Assembly: GCF_034087045.1 (NCBI RefSeq)
Contig: NZ_CP139247.1
Span: 620,001 to 684,000 of the forward strand
DNA length: 64,000 bases
DNA from: Chitinophaga sancti
GTDB lineage: Bacteria; Bacteroidota; Bacteroidia; Chitinophagales; Chitinophagaceae
Direction: 5' to 3'
This document shows positions 35,857-43,416 of the stretch, piece after piece. The translations under genes and the position numbers were made by a program. Numbering within the stretch: the first letter of the stretch is position 1; every line of letters begins with the position of its first letter. The notes beneath the pieces were generated by a model. It saw only the letters and a list, made by a program, of their open reading frames with translations, made no database searches and was not told the origin of the DNA.

Positions 35857-36240
35857 TTATTCGGGCATTCCATGCGATATCCAGCAGTCGATGGAATCTT
35901 TCATGCCCTGGCTCAGTTTTGTAGAGCCGGGAGGCATATCGGCATCTGCACCTGTTACGCGCGATTTCCAGAGGGCTTCATTACTGGTGATGTAACCTTT
36001 GATACCACTATAAGTAGTGAAATCGGTAGATGCAGTAGAACCGGTGCCTTTGTGACATCCTCTGCTGGTACATTTATCTGAAACTGCAGTCAGAATGTAA
36101 GCGGAGGTGATGACTGCGGTGTCGCATGCAGTAACGGTGATTCCTGAGTCGGGAGCTGGTGCTTTTTCAGCAGTACATCCGTACACGAGCAGGCTAAGTA
36201 ATAACACTGGCAACACGAGTGTTTGCATAGGTTTTTTCAT
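35857..36240 (-). CDS. Small c-type cytochrome-like lipoprotein
   Basis: A 127-aa lipoprotein (lipobox LVYGC after a hydrophobic stretch). It holds one unusual haem-like motif CTSRGCH, that is C-x4-C-H rather than C-x2-C-H, plus a downstream MPPGSTKLS with a likely axial Met and a conserved W-IS-HG-P end. C-x4-C-H sites do bind haem in some cytochromes, and I recall them in Bacteroidota. The start is the ATG giving MKKPMQTLVLP; the TTG upstream was rejected. First gene of the cluster with YceI and DUF5777; a TATATTTG promoter word lies at 36332-36339. Confidence 0.72.
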   Translation of the reverse strand: MKKPMQTLVLPVLLLSLLVYGCTAEKAPAPDSGITVTACDTAVITSAYILTAVSDKCTSRGCHKGTGSTASTDFTTYSGIKGYITSNEALWKSRVTGADADMPPGSTKLSQGMKDSIDCWISHGMPE

Positions 36241-36532
36241 TTGGTCATACAATAGCTGGTTTTGTCCAGCCAGGTCTTTTAATATGGTCGAGTGATGGTT
36301 ATTTGAGTCTTGATATGGTTATATGTTGGAACAAATATAGAAGATATATTTATAAATAATATTTTATTTTTCACGGGAATTTTGGGGGGATTTTTGCGGT
36401 ATAATGCCTGTGGATTGCCCCTGATTTTAGGTAGATTCCCGAAAAAAATGCAATCCATTCACAGTAAATTCATTTTTTCAAATACCAGACAAATGCCCCA
36501 CCAGGGCATATAGCAAATAATTTTTATTACGT

Positions 36533-36540
36533 TACATTTG
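36533..36540 (+). promoter_or_regulatory. TACATTTG promoter word before murF
   Basis: Bacteroidota -7 type word TAnnTTTG, ending only 5 bp before the murF ATG at 36546. No -33 TTG is seen at 17-22 bp upstream, so the call is weak by itself. The short distance would give an almost leaderless mRNA. Confidence 0.4.
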
Positions 36541-36545
36541 TTTTT

Positions 36546-37826
36546 ATGAACATAGCGCAGTTATACGAAGTTTACCGTAATCATCCATCTATACAGACTG
36601 ATACACGCCAGCTCAAACAGGGCGATATTTTCTTCGCGTTGAAAGGTCCCAATTTTAACGGGAATACCTACGCAGCAGCGGCATTGGAAAAGGGAGCTGT
36701 ACTCGCAGTGATAGATGAAGAAGAATTCAATACACAGCCGGGAAAAATGATGTTGACAACAGATGTGCTGTCTACCTTACAGCAACTTGCTTTACATCAC
36801 CGGAAACAATTGAATATTCCTTTCCTCGCCATCACCGGTACGAATGGTAAAACTACTACTAAGGAACTGGTAAGCACGGTACTGGCAGCAGAGTTCAAAA
36901 CAACCGCTACTATTGGCAATCTGAATAATCATATTGGTGTGCCACTCACGATTCTGCGTATTCCTGCGGATGCTGAGATTGCAGTGATTGAAATGGGTGC
37001 GAATCACGAACATGAAATAGAAGCGTATTGTAAAATTGCATTGCCTACACATGGCATTATCACTAATATCGGAAAGGCCCACCTGGAAGGGTTTGGTAGC
37101 CCGGAAGGCGTGCGTCGTGCAAAGGGTGAACTGTATGATTTCCTGAGAGCAAACGAAGGCACTGTGTTCCTGTGTAATGAATATTCATATCTTGTAGAGA
37201 TGGGTAAGGGTATTCCACAGGTCATTACCTATGGACAAAAAGATGCTACTTATACAGGTGATCCTATTGCCGACACTGCACTGCTGAGTGTAAAAGTAAC
37301 AAGTGATACAGCGACCGGATTGATCCCCACACAACTGGTAGGTGCCTATAATTTTCCGAATGTCATGGCAGCTGTAGCTGTTGGTTTATACTTCAATATT
37401 CCGGGAGAAACGATACGGGAAGCCATTGCTGGCTATGTACCTTCCAACAACCGTTCGCAGGTGATTAAACAGGGTAGTAATACAGTGATTATGGATGCGT
37501 ACAATGCGAATCCTTCCAGTATGAAAGCGGCGATTGAAAACTTTGCAGGTATTGAAGCTACACAAAAAGTATTGCTGCTGGGTGGTATGATGGAGTTGGG
37601 TGCGGATAGTGTGGATGAGCACCAGGCACTGGTCGATTTATTGCAGCGAACTCATTGGCATGCAGTCGTATTAGTGGGTGGCGATTTCAGTAAAGTAAAA
37701 CATCCTTACATATTCATGGAAAACGCAGCGGCGGCGGCCGAATGGCTGAAGCAACAGGAGTTTACAGATACGTATATATTGATCAAGGGATCGAGAAGCA
37801 TGGGAATGGAGAAGGTCATTCAGTAA
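36546..37826 (+). CDS. murF: UDP-MurNAc-tripeptide:D-Ala-D-Ala ligase MurF (stand-alone)
   Basis: A 426-aa Mur ligase. Domain order: N-terminal UDP-binding domain (DTRQLKQGDIFFAL), central ATPase with P-loop AITGTNGKTTTKEL near residue 95, EMGANHEHEIE, the lysine motif RRAKGELYDFL near 195 (carbamylated Lys) and C-terminal DAYNANPSSMKAAIENF near 320. All catalytic motifs are intact. It adds D-Ala-D-Ala to the cell-wall precursor. A second MurF copy, fused to alanine racemase, lies 6 kb downstream. A TACATTTG word lies 5 bp before the ATG. Confidence 0.95.
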   Translation: MNIAQLYEVYRNHPSIQTDTRQLKQGDIFFALKGPNFNGNTYAAAALEKGAVLAVIDEEEFNTQPGKMMLTTDVLSTLQQLALHHRKQLNIPFLAITGTNGKTTTKELVSTVLAAEFKTTATIGNLNNHIGVPLTILRIPADAEIAVIEMGANHEHEIEAYCKIALPTHGIITNIGKAHLEGFGSPEGVRRAKGELYDFLRANEGTVFLCNEYSYLVEMGKGIPQVITYGQKDATYTGDPIADTALLSVKVTSDTATGLIPTQLVGAYNFPNVMAAVAVGLYFNIPGETIREAIAGYVPSNNRSQVIKQGSNTVIMDAYNANPSSMKAAIENFAGIEATQKVLLLGGMMELGADSVDEHQALVDLLQRTHWHAVVLVGGDFSKVKHPYIFMENAAAAAEWLKQQEFTDTYILIKGSRSMGMEKVIQ

Positions 37827-38228
37827 GTTCTTTATTTATCTATTCCTGCTCCGGCGGGAATAGATCTTTCTATAAAAAAGAGACCTGCAAGCTAAAAAGC
37901 CCGCAGGTGTTCATAACCTATGCCAACTTTAGAGTATTTTGAATATACCTTCCGTATTTCATTTTTCAATGAATTGGGTTGATACAATATGTTTAAGGTG
38001 ATTATTAGTTATTGTCTTTTGCTTTGTGTTGTGCATTTAAAATCTTAGGTATATTAAGGTAGATCATTTTCATTTCCCGAACATTCCCAAGCTACAAATC
38101 CTAACAAATAATATTGACGATTGTTTAAATAAATGTTTTTCTTTTTTGAAATTAACGTGTTTGCTACAGTGTCTGAGAAATACCTACGTAACCAGATAAA
38201 AGGTGGATTTAAAAAAACTGGAAATTTT
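37827..38228. other. AT-rich intergenic region after murF
   Basis: About 400 bp with no convincing gene. Two hairpins lie at its start, CTATTCC/GGAATAG (37840-37863) and CCTGC/GCAGG (37883-37908); they could end the murF transcript. The rest is A/T-rich and shows no other structure that I can see. The epimerase gene is convergent on the far side. Confidence 0.5.
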
Positions 38229-38630
38229 TTAAAATATTTCCTGACAGAGTTCTACAAGTACGCCACTGGTATCTCTGGGGTGTAAAAAACAAACTAATTT
38301 ATTGTCCGCTCCCTGCTTTGGTACTGGATGTAGTAACGTAAAGCCTGCTGCAGCGAGGCGAGCCATTTCTGCATGAATATCAGCTACATCGAAGGCGATG
38401 TGGTGCATACCTTCTCCTTTTTTTTCCAAAAACCGCGCAATCACACTTTCGGGGTTTGTTGGTTCAAGTAATTCTACTTTGGTTTCGCCTTTTTGAAAGA
38501 AAGCAGTCCTGACGGCCTCGCTATCTACCTGCTCCTGTTTGTAGCAGGAAGTGTTGAGCAGCGCCTCAAACAGGGGAATAGATCTTTGTAATGATTGTAC
38601 AGCAATACCTATATGTTCGACTTTCAGCAT
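38229..38630 (-). CDS. mce: Methylmalonyl-CoA epimerase
   Basis: A 133-aa vicinal-oxygen-chelate protein. Metal-binding positions fit the family: MLKVEHIGIAVQ (His near residue 6), EGMHHIAFDVADI (His pair near 80) and VLVELCQEIF (Glu at the end). It interconverts (2R)- and (2S)-methylmalonyl-CoA for the B12-dependent mutase. The ATG at 38630 is preferred over the upstream TTG. A B12-binding mutase-type protein lies elsewhere (58446-58865), consistent with a methylmalonyl-CoA pathway in this organism. Alternative: another glyoxalase-fold enzyme; less likely. Confidence 0.88.
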   Translation of the reverse strand: MLKVEHIGIAVQSLQRSIPLFEALLNTSCYKQEQVDSEAVRTAFFQKGETKVELLEPTNPESVIARFLEKKGEGMHHIAFDVADIHAEMARLAAAGFTLLHPVPKQGADNKLVCFLHPRDTSGVLVELCQEIF

Positions 38631-38727
38631 GTTAGGCAAATTAACACAAAATGACTAAATCTCCTTCGCGACGAATTCGTACCTTGATGGTAGCAATTCG
38701 TTAAATTTGTAGTATAAACTTTTGTGT

Positions 38728-39945
38728 ATGTTGCAACTGCCTGTGTATCTTGATAACAATGCTACTACGCCCCTTGATCCAAGGGTGCTGGAAACGATGC
38801 TTCCGTTCTTTACACAGCATTTTGGCAACGCCAGCAGCCGGCATCATGCATATGGCTGGGCTGCAGAAGCTGCGATAGATCTGGCCAGGGAACAGGTAGC
38901 TGCCCTTATAGGCGCCGATCCGAAAGAGATCATCTTCACATCCGGCGCTACGGAAGCCGACAACCTCGCCCTGAAAGGTGTATTTGAAATGTACGCTGAC
39001 AAAGGGAACCATATTATTACGACCGAAGTAGAACATAAAGCCATACTCGATACCTGCAAGCACCTTGAAAAGCTGGGCGCATCTGTGACCTACCTGAAGG
39101 TCAATGAGGAAGGTATGATCGACCTGAAAGAACTTGAATCTGCTATTACTGCTAAAACGATTATTGTAGCTGTAATGTACGCCAACAACGAAATTGGGTC
39201 TATCAATCCTATCCGGGAGATCAGTGCCATTGCCAAGCGTCATGGCGTACTCATGATGAGCGATATTACCCAGGCTGCAGGCAAGGTGCCCGTGAATGTG
39301 ACAAAAGACGGTATAGACCTGGCTGCATTTAGTGCACATAAATTATATGGACCTAAAGGCATCGGTGCATTATATGTACGTCGCAAATCACCCAGAGTGA
39401 AGGTAACTGCGCAAATGGACGGAGGGGGACATGAACGTGGGATGCGGTCCGGCACCCTGAATGTGCCTGCTATTGCAGGGTTTGGTAAAGCTTGTGAACT
39501 GGCCATGCAGGAAATGGAAGAAGAAGGAAAAAGACTGGGGGCCATGCGCGATAAGCTGGAAAATGCGTTATTACAACTGGAAGAAACATATGTAAATGGT
39601 AGTCGCGCACACCGCCTGCCACATGTAAGTAACATTTCATTCAGATATGTAGAAGGAGAAGCCCTGCTGATGGGCTTTGGCAAGGAAGTCGCTTTGTCTT
39701 CCGGCTCTGCCTGTACATCAGCATCGCCTGAACCCAGCTATGTACTGAAAGCTTTGGGATTGGGAGATGACCTTGCACATTCTTCCCTGCGCTTTGGATT
39801 GGGAAGATTCACCACCGAAGAAGAAATAGATTTTACTATTAATGCTGTAACAGCAACCGTGAACAGACTGCGCGAAATCAGCCCCCTGTGGGAAATGTTT
39901 AAGGAGGGAGAGGACATGAACGCGATCGAATGGTCGCATCAATGA
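38728..39945 (+). CDS. Cysteine desulfurase (IscS/NifS class)
   Basis: A 405-aa PLP enzyme of class V. N-terminal YLDNNATTPLDPRVLE, ATEADNLALKG for the PLP phosphate, the PLP lysine in FSAHKLYGPKGIGALYV (near residue 205) and the catalytic Cys loop SSGSACTSASPEPSYVL (near 325), which is the long flexible loop of IscS-type enzymes. It removes sulfur from cysteine for Fe-S clusters or thio-modification. The start is the ATG at 38728 giving MLQLPVYLDN; the frame can begin at a TTG 6 bp earlier. It is followed by an IscU-like gene with missing ligands. Confidence 0.94.
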   Translation: MLQLPVYLDNNATTPLDPRVLETMLPFFTQHFGNASSRHHAYGWAAEAAIDLAREQVAALIGADPKEIIFTSGATEADNLALKGVFEMYADKGNHIITTEVEHKAILDTCKHLEKLGASVTYLKVNEEGMIDLKELESAITAKTIIVAVMYANNEIGSINPIREISAIAKRHGVLMMSDITQAAGKVPVNVTKDGIDLAAFSAHKLYGPKGIGALYVRRKSPRVKVTAQMDGGGHERGMRSGTLNVPAIAGFGKACELAMQEMEEEGKRLGAMRDKLENALLQLEETYVNGSRAHRLPHVSNISFRYVEGEALLMGFGKEVALSSGSACTSASPEPSYVLKALGLGDDLAHSSLRFGLGRFTTEEEIDFTINAVTATVNRLREISPLWEMFKEGEDMNAIEWSHQ

Positions 39946-39959
39946 CAATACAAGAAAAA

Positions 39960-40003
39960 TCTGGCCGCAAGATTGCTATAAACCAACTATAAAAACGGCC
40001 AGA
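39960..40003 (+). repeat. 8-bp inverted repeat between desulfurase and IscU-like genes
   Basis: TCTGGCCG at 39960-39967 and CGGCCAGA at 39996-40003, a perfect 8-bp match with a 28-nt loop. It could form a hairpin in the intercistronic RNA; no T-run follows, so it is not a standard terminator. Confidence 0.4.
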
Positions 40004-40067
40004 CAGAGGCCGACATACAGTGACCTGTAGCATGCCTCTGGATTATGAATGCTTTATACTTATGCTT

Positions 40068-40508
40068 ATGTCTTACGCTGAAAGAGTACTGGATTACTAC
40101 AACAACCCCAGGAACGCCGGCACGCTGGACAAAAATTCCCAGCATGTAGGTACCGGGTTGGTACACGTCTCGGAATACGTAGATGTTGTAAGGTTTCAAA
40201 TCGAAGTGAACCCTGTCACACACGTGATCAGAGACGCACGCTTCAAGACCTTTGGCTGTGGGTCAGCAATTGCGTGTTCTTCTATCACTACTGAATGGAT
40301 TAAGGGGAAAACAATTGAAGAGGCTTTCCGGTTAGATCATATGGAGATCGTGGAAGCTCTGAGTTTACCTCCTTCTAAAATTCATAGTGCGATACTGACG
40401 GAAGATGCGGTGAAGGCTGCCATTAATGATTATCGGTTTAAAAATGGAATGGAGCCTGCGGTTGAAGAGTATGAAGAACCAGCTGACTATTACGACGAAA
40501 GGGATTGA
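40068..40508 (+). CDS. IscU-like scaffold protein with altered cluster ligands
   Basis: A 146-aa IscU/NifU N-domain homologue. It matches the family well: MSYAERVLDYYNNPRNAG, VGTG, RDARFKTFGCGSAIACSS, TTEWIKGK and LPPSKIH. Yet two of the three ligand cysteines are replaced: the residue aligned with Cys37 is Tyr37 and that aligned with Cys106 is Ser107 (KIHSAIL). Asp39, Cys64 (aligned with Cys63) and His106 (aligned with His105) remain, plus an extra Cys70. The acidic C-terminal tail (EPAVEEYEEPADYYDE) is unusual. The ATG at 40068 is preferred over the upstream GTG at 40020. It sits 122 bp after the desulfurase, so they probably work together, but not as a standard scaffold. Confidence 0.82.
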   Translation: MSYAERVLDYYNNPRNAGTLDKNSQHVGTGLVHVSEYVDVVRFQIEVNPVTHVIRDARFKTFGCGSAIACSSITTEWIKGKTIEEAFRLDHMEIVEALSLPPSKIHSAILTEDAVKAAINDYRFKNGMEPAVEEYEEPADYYDERD

Positions 40509-40614
40509 TTGATTTTATCATCCTGCTTTATGTATACGACCGGAGCGCCTCCGGTTGGAAAAACTTTCTCTCTTATCCAATAAAATTTTGATTTAAGCGC
40601 TATATACATGGCGC

Positions 40615-40651
40615 AAAAAAATGCTTTTGCCTGGCGCAAAAGCATTTTTTA
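40615..40651 (+). terminator. Terminator after the IscU-like gene
   Basis: AAAAATGCTTTTGC / GCAAAAGCATTTTT stem with short loop and T6 run, before the gldF promoter. Confidence 0.9.
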
Positions 40652-40672
40652 TTACTAATTATATTCTAACGC

Positions 40673-40699
40673 TTGCACCTTAAATAATATATATATTTG
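40673..40699 (+). promoter_or_regulatory. Bacteroidota-type promoter of gldF
   Basis: TTG at 40673-40675 and TATATTTG at 40692-40699, spacer 16 bp, close to the Bacteroidota -33/-7 consensus. The gldF ATG is 20 bp downstream of the -7 word. Both elements match in sequence; the spacer is a little short. Confidence 0.55.
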
Positions 40700-40718
40700 T
40701 ACTTTCAGTCAAATTACT

Positions 40719-41453
40719 ATGCTAGCAATATTCAGAAAGGAAATCCATCAGTTTTTCAGCAGCATCACAGGGTATATCGCTATTATCCTATTCCTGCTGG
40801 CAAATGGGCTATTGCTATTCGTATTCCCCGACACCAGTCTGCTGGATTACGGATACGCCAACCTGGACCCACTGTTTGAGCTGGCGCCAGTCATTTACCT
40901 GTTGCTGATACCTGCTATCACCATGCGCTCTTTTGCCGATGAATTCAAATCCGGCACCATGGAGCTGTTGAGCACCAAACCACTCAGCTGGTGGCAGATT
41001 GTGAACGGAAAGTTCCTCGCTGGCCTGCTGATCGTGTTGATCTCTCTGATACCTACTTTGGTGTATTACATCGCCATCCGCAGACTCAGTGCTCCTAATA
41101 CAGTGCCGGACAACGGTGGCATCACCGGTTCTTATATCGGCCTGTTCCTGCTGGGAGCCGTTTTCACCGCCATCGGTGTCTGGGCTTCCTCTCTGACCAC
41201 CAATTCTGTGGTCGCCTTCCTCACCGCCATTTTCACCTGTTTTATATTCTATTACGGATTCGACTCACTGAGTAAGTTGCCTGCCTTTACCGGTTCGGCG
41301 GACTACTACCTGCAAATGGCAGGGATCCGCTTCCATTATTCCTCTATCAGCAGGGGAGTAATCGATAGCCGGGATGTAGTTTACTTCCTTAGTATCATTG
41401 CACTGATGCTCTATCTAACAAGATTGTCATTACAAAGAAGGATCTGGGATTGA
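40719..41453 (+). CDS. gldF: Gliding-associated ABC transporter permease GldF
   Basis: A 244-aa ABC-2 type permease with about six hydrophobic helices. Opening MLAIFRKEIHQFFSSITGYIAIILFLLANGLLLFVFP and segment MRSFADEFKSGTMELLSTKPLSWWQIVNGKFLAG are typical of the GldF/ABC-2 group. In Flavobacterium, GldA (ATPase), GldF and GldG form a transporter needed for gliding. No GldA gene is in this window. GldG follows 35 bp downstream. Its own promoter lies just upstream. Confidence 0.88.
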   Translation: MLAIFRKEIHQFFSSITGYIAIILFLLANGLLLFVFPDTSLLDYGYANLDPLFELAPVIYLLLIPAITMRSFADEFKSGTMELLSTKPLSWWQIVNGKFLAGLLIVLISLIPTLVYYIAIRRLSAPNTVPDNGGITGSYIGLFLLGAVFTAIGVWASSLTTNSVVAFLTAIFTCFIFYYGFDSLSKLPAFTGSADYYLQMAGIRFHYSSISRGVIDSRDVVYFLSIIALMLYLTRLSLQRRIWD

Positions 41454-41488
41454 AAATAAGACTGTCACACTAAGTAATTAATCAGATT

Positions 41489-43195
41489 GTGATTAACAGT
41501 AAGAAAAAATACCTGCAACGGGCAATACTCGTCATAGCTATACTGATAGGCGTTAACATCCTGGCCATGTACGTTCATACAAGATGGGACTTAACCGCCG
41601 AAAAGAGATTTACCCTTACTCCCAGCACACGCCAGCTGCTAAAAGGGCTGGATAGCACTGTTACCATCGAGGTATTCCTCAAGGGTGATTACCCTGCTTC
41701 CTTCCGTCAACTGGCACAATCTACCCAGGAACTCCTGGAAGAATTCAGGGAAGTAGGCGGTAACCGTGTACAGTTTTCTTTCCAGAATCCCGGTCAGGGT
41801 ATGAATGATTCCGACAGACTCGCTTTTCAGCAATCACTGGCTGAGCAGGGGATCATGCCTTTTAATATGCAGGTGCAGGAAGATGCGAACCAGGGATACT
41901 CTGAGAAACTGATCTTCCCGGGTGCCCTTGTTCACTATGGCAGCAAGACCATTGGCATCAATCTCCTGAAGAACCAGGGTGGCCAGGATCCCATGCAAAC
42001 CATGAACAGCTCTGAGGCACTGCTGGAATTCCAGTTTGCCAACGCCATCTATCAGCTCAAACAAAACCACCTGCCACTGGTAGGCTACATGCTCGGCCAC
42101 AAGGAATTACTGGGGGCCGAAGTACTGGATGCCCTTACCAGCATGCAAAGCAGCTACCTGCTTGACACCATTACTTTACAATACGTTTCTCACATTCCGC
42201 AGGATTTTTCCGCCATCGTGTTTGCAAAACCTGCTGACCGATTTACTGATGAAGATAAGTTGAAGATTGATCAGTACGTCATGAACGGGGGTAAAGTGAT
42301 CTGGTTTGTAGATGAGCTGAATGTAGGCATGGATAGCCTGCAAAAACATGATACCTATGTAGCTATGGATCGTGAACTGAACCTGGAAGACATGCTGTTT
42401 CGCTATGGCGTGCGGATCAACCAGGACCTGATCCAGGATTTACAATGTGATCGCCTTCCACAGGTGGTGGGACATGTTGGGGATAAACCACAGTTTGACC
42501 TGCTCCCTTTCCCTTATTTCCCATTGCTTTCACCAACCGGTGCACATCCGATTGTAAAAAATATGGACCTGGTGCTGAGCCATTTTGCAAGCTCAATCGA
42601 TACAGTGAAAGGAGGAGATATCTCCAAAACTGTGCTGCTGACTTCTTCCGGCAATTCACGTACAGAGCGTGCTCCTGTACAGCTGAGCTGGAACGACCTT
42701 CGTACCAAACCTAATCCACGCCAGTTCCAGCAGCATAACCTGCCGGTGGCAGTATTGCTGGAAGGACAGTTTACCTCCCTGTTCCGCAACAGACTGAGTG
42801 TAGACGAGCAACAGCTGATTCAGCAGGTGACCCGTTTACCATTTAAAGATCATAGTGATGTTATAAATAAGATGATTGTCGTTAGTGACGGCGACCTCAT
42901 CACCAATGCCATTTCCCAGAAAAATGGTCCTATGCAGATGGGTGTTAACCTCTTCGACCCCTCGATGGTATATGCCAATAAAGAGTTCCTGCTCAACTCG
43001 CTGGGATACCTTACCAACAACGCCGGCATCATGGAAGCGCGCAATAAAGAGTTAACCCTGCGCTTGTTAGATGCCGAAAAGATCAAGCAAAACAAGTCTA
43101 TGTGGCAGGCTATTTGTGTCATTATTCCCGTTCTGCTAATCCTTTTGTTCAGGGTCATTTTCCAGTTCATCAGACAGCGGAAGTTCGAAAGATAA
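41489..43195 (+). CDS. gldG: Gliding-associated ABC transporter protein GldG
   Basis: A 568-aa membrane protein with one N-terminal helix (residues ~10-30, AILVIAILIGVNILAMYV), a large extracytoplasmic domain of the GldG/ABC-type-uncharacterised family (RWDLTAEKRFTLTPSTRQLL near residue 35) and one C-terminal helix (~540-560). The start is GTG at 41489; the next codons encode a positively charged cytoplasmic tail (INSKKKYLQRA). It is in one transcript with gldF. It acts with GldF and GldA in a putative export complex for gliding, by analogy to F. johnsoniae. Confidence 0.88.
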   Translation: MINSKKKYLQRAILVIAILIGVNILAMYVHTRWDLTAEKRFTLTPSTRQLLKGLDSTVTIEVFLKGDYPASFRQLAQSTQELLEEFREVGGNRVQFSFQNPGQGMNDSDRLAFQQSLAEQGIMPFNMQVQEDANQGYSEKLIFPGALVHYGSKTIGINLLKNQGGQDPMQTMNSSEALLEFQFANAIYQLKQNHLPLVGYMLGHKELLGAEVLDALTSMQSSYLLDTITLQYVSHIPQDFSAIVFAKPADRFTDEDKLKIDQYVMNGGKVIWFVDELNVGMDSLQKHDTYVAMDRELNLEDMLFRYGVRINQDLIQDLQCDRLPQVVGHVGDKPQFDLLPFPYFPLLSPTGAHPIVKNMDLVLSHFASSIDTVKGGDISKTVLLTSSGNSRTERAPVQLSWNDLRTKPNPRQFQQHNLPVAVLLEGQFTSLFRNRLSVDEQQLIQQVTRLPFKDHSDVINKMIVVSDGDLITNAISQKNGPMQMGVNLFDPSMVYANKEFLLNSLGYLTNNAGIMEARNKELTLRLLDAEKIKQNKSMWQAICVIIPVLLILLFRVIFQFIRQRKFER

Positions 43196-43265
43196 GGTCA
43201 TTATTAATTAAGTGGTTACCACCTGAAAGCACACATTTATAACAATGTGCTAACGGTTATTCCCA

Positions 43266-43273
43266 TATATTTG
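43266..43273 (+). promoter_or_regulatory. TATATTTG promoter word before murF-alr
   Basis: A -7 type word about 140 bp before the start of the murF-alr fusion. No clear -33 TTG is seen. If used, the 5' UTR would carry the hairpin at 43363-43394. Confidence 0.35.
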
Positions 43274-43362
43274 CCATTCATTCATCAAAAAATTGCGGCA
43301 ACCATGACCCCACATTAGAAGTAGACGTCAACTTTGTTTTAATTAATTCTATTAAGGGAAGT

Positions 43363-43394
43363 GGAACAATGAGGCCGTCACTGGTCATTGTTCC
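43363..43394 (+). promoter_or_regulatory. 5'-UTR hairpin upstream of murF-alr
   Basis: Perfect 10-bp stem GGAACAATGA / TCATTGTTCC with a 12-nt loop. It ends 22 bp before the GTG start of the fusion gene. There is no T-run after it, so it is not a plain terminator. It may affect translation or mRNA stability, or be a protein-binding operator. Confidence 0.5.
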
Positions 43395-43416
43395 GGCAAA
43401 ATAAACTTAACCACAA

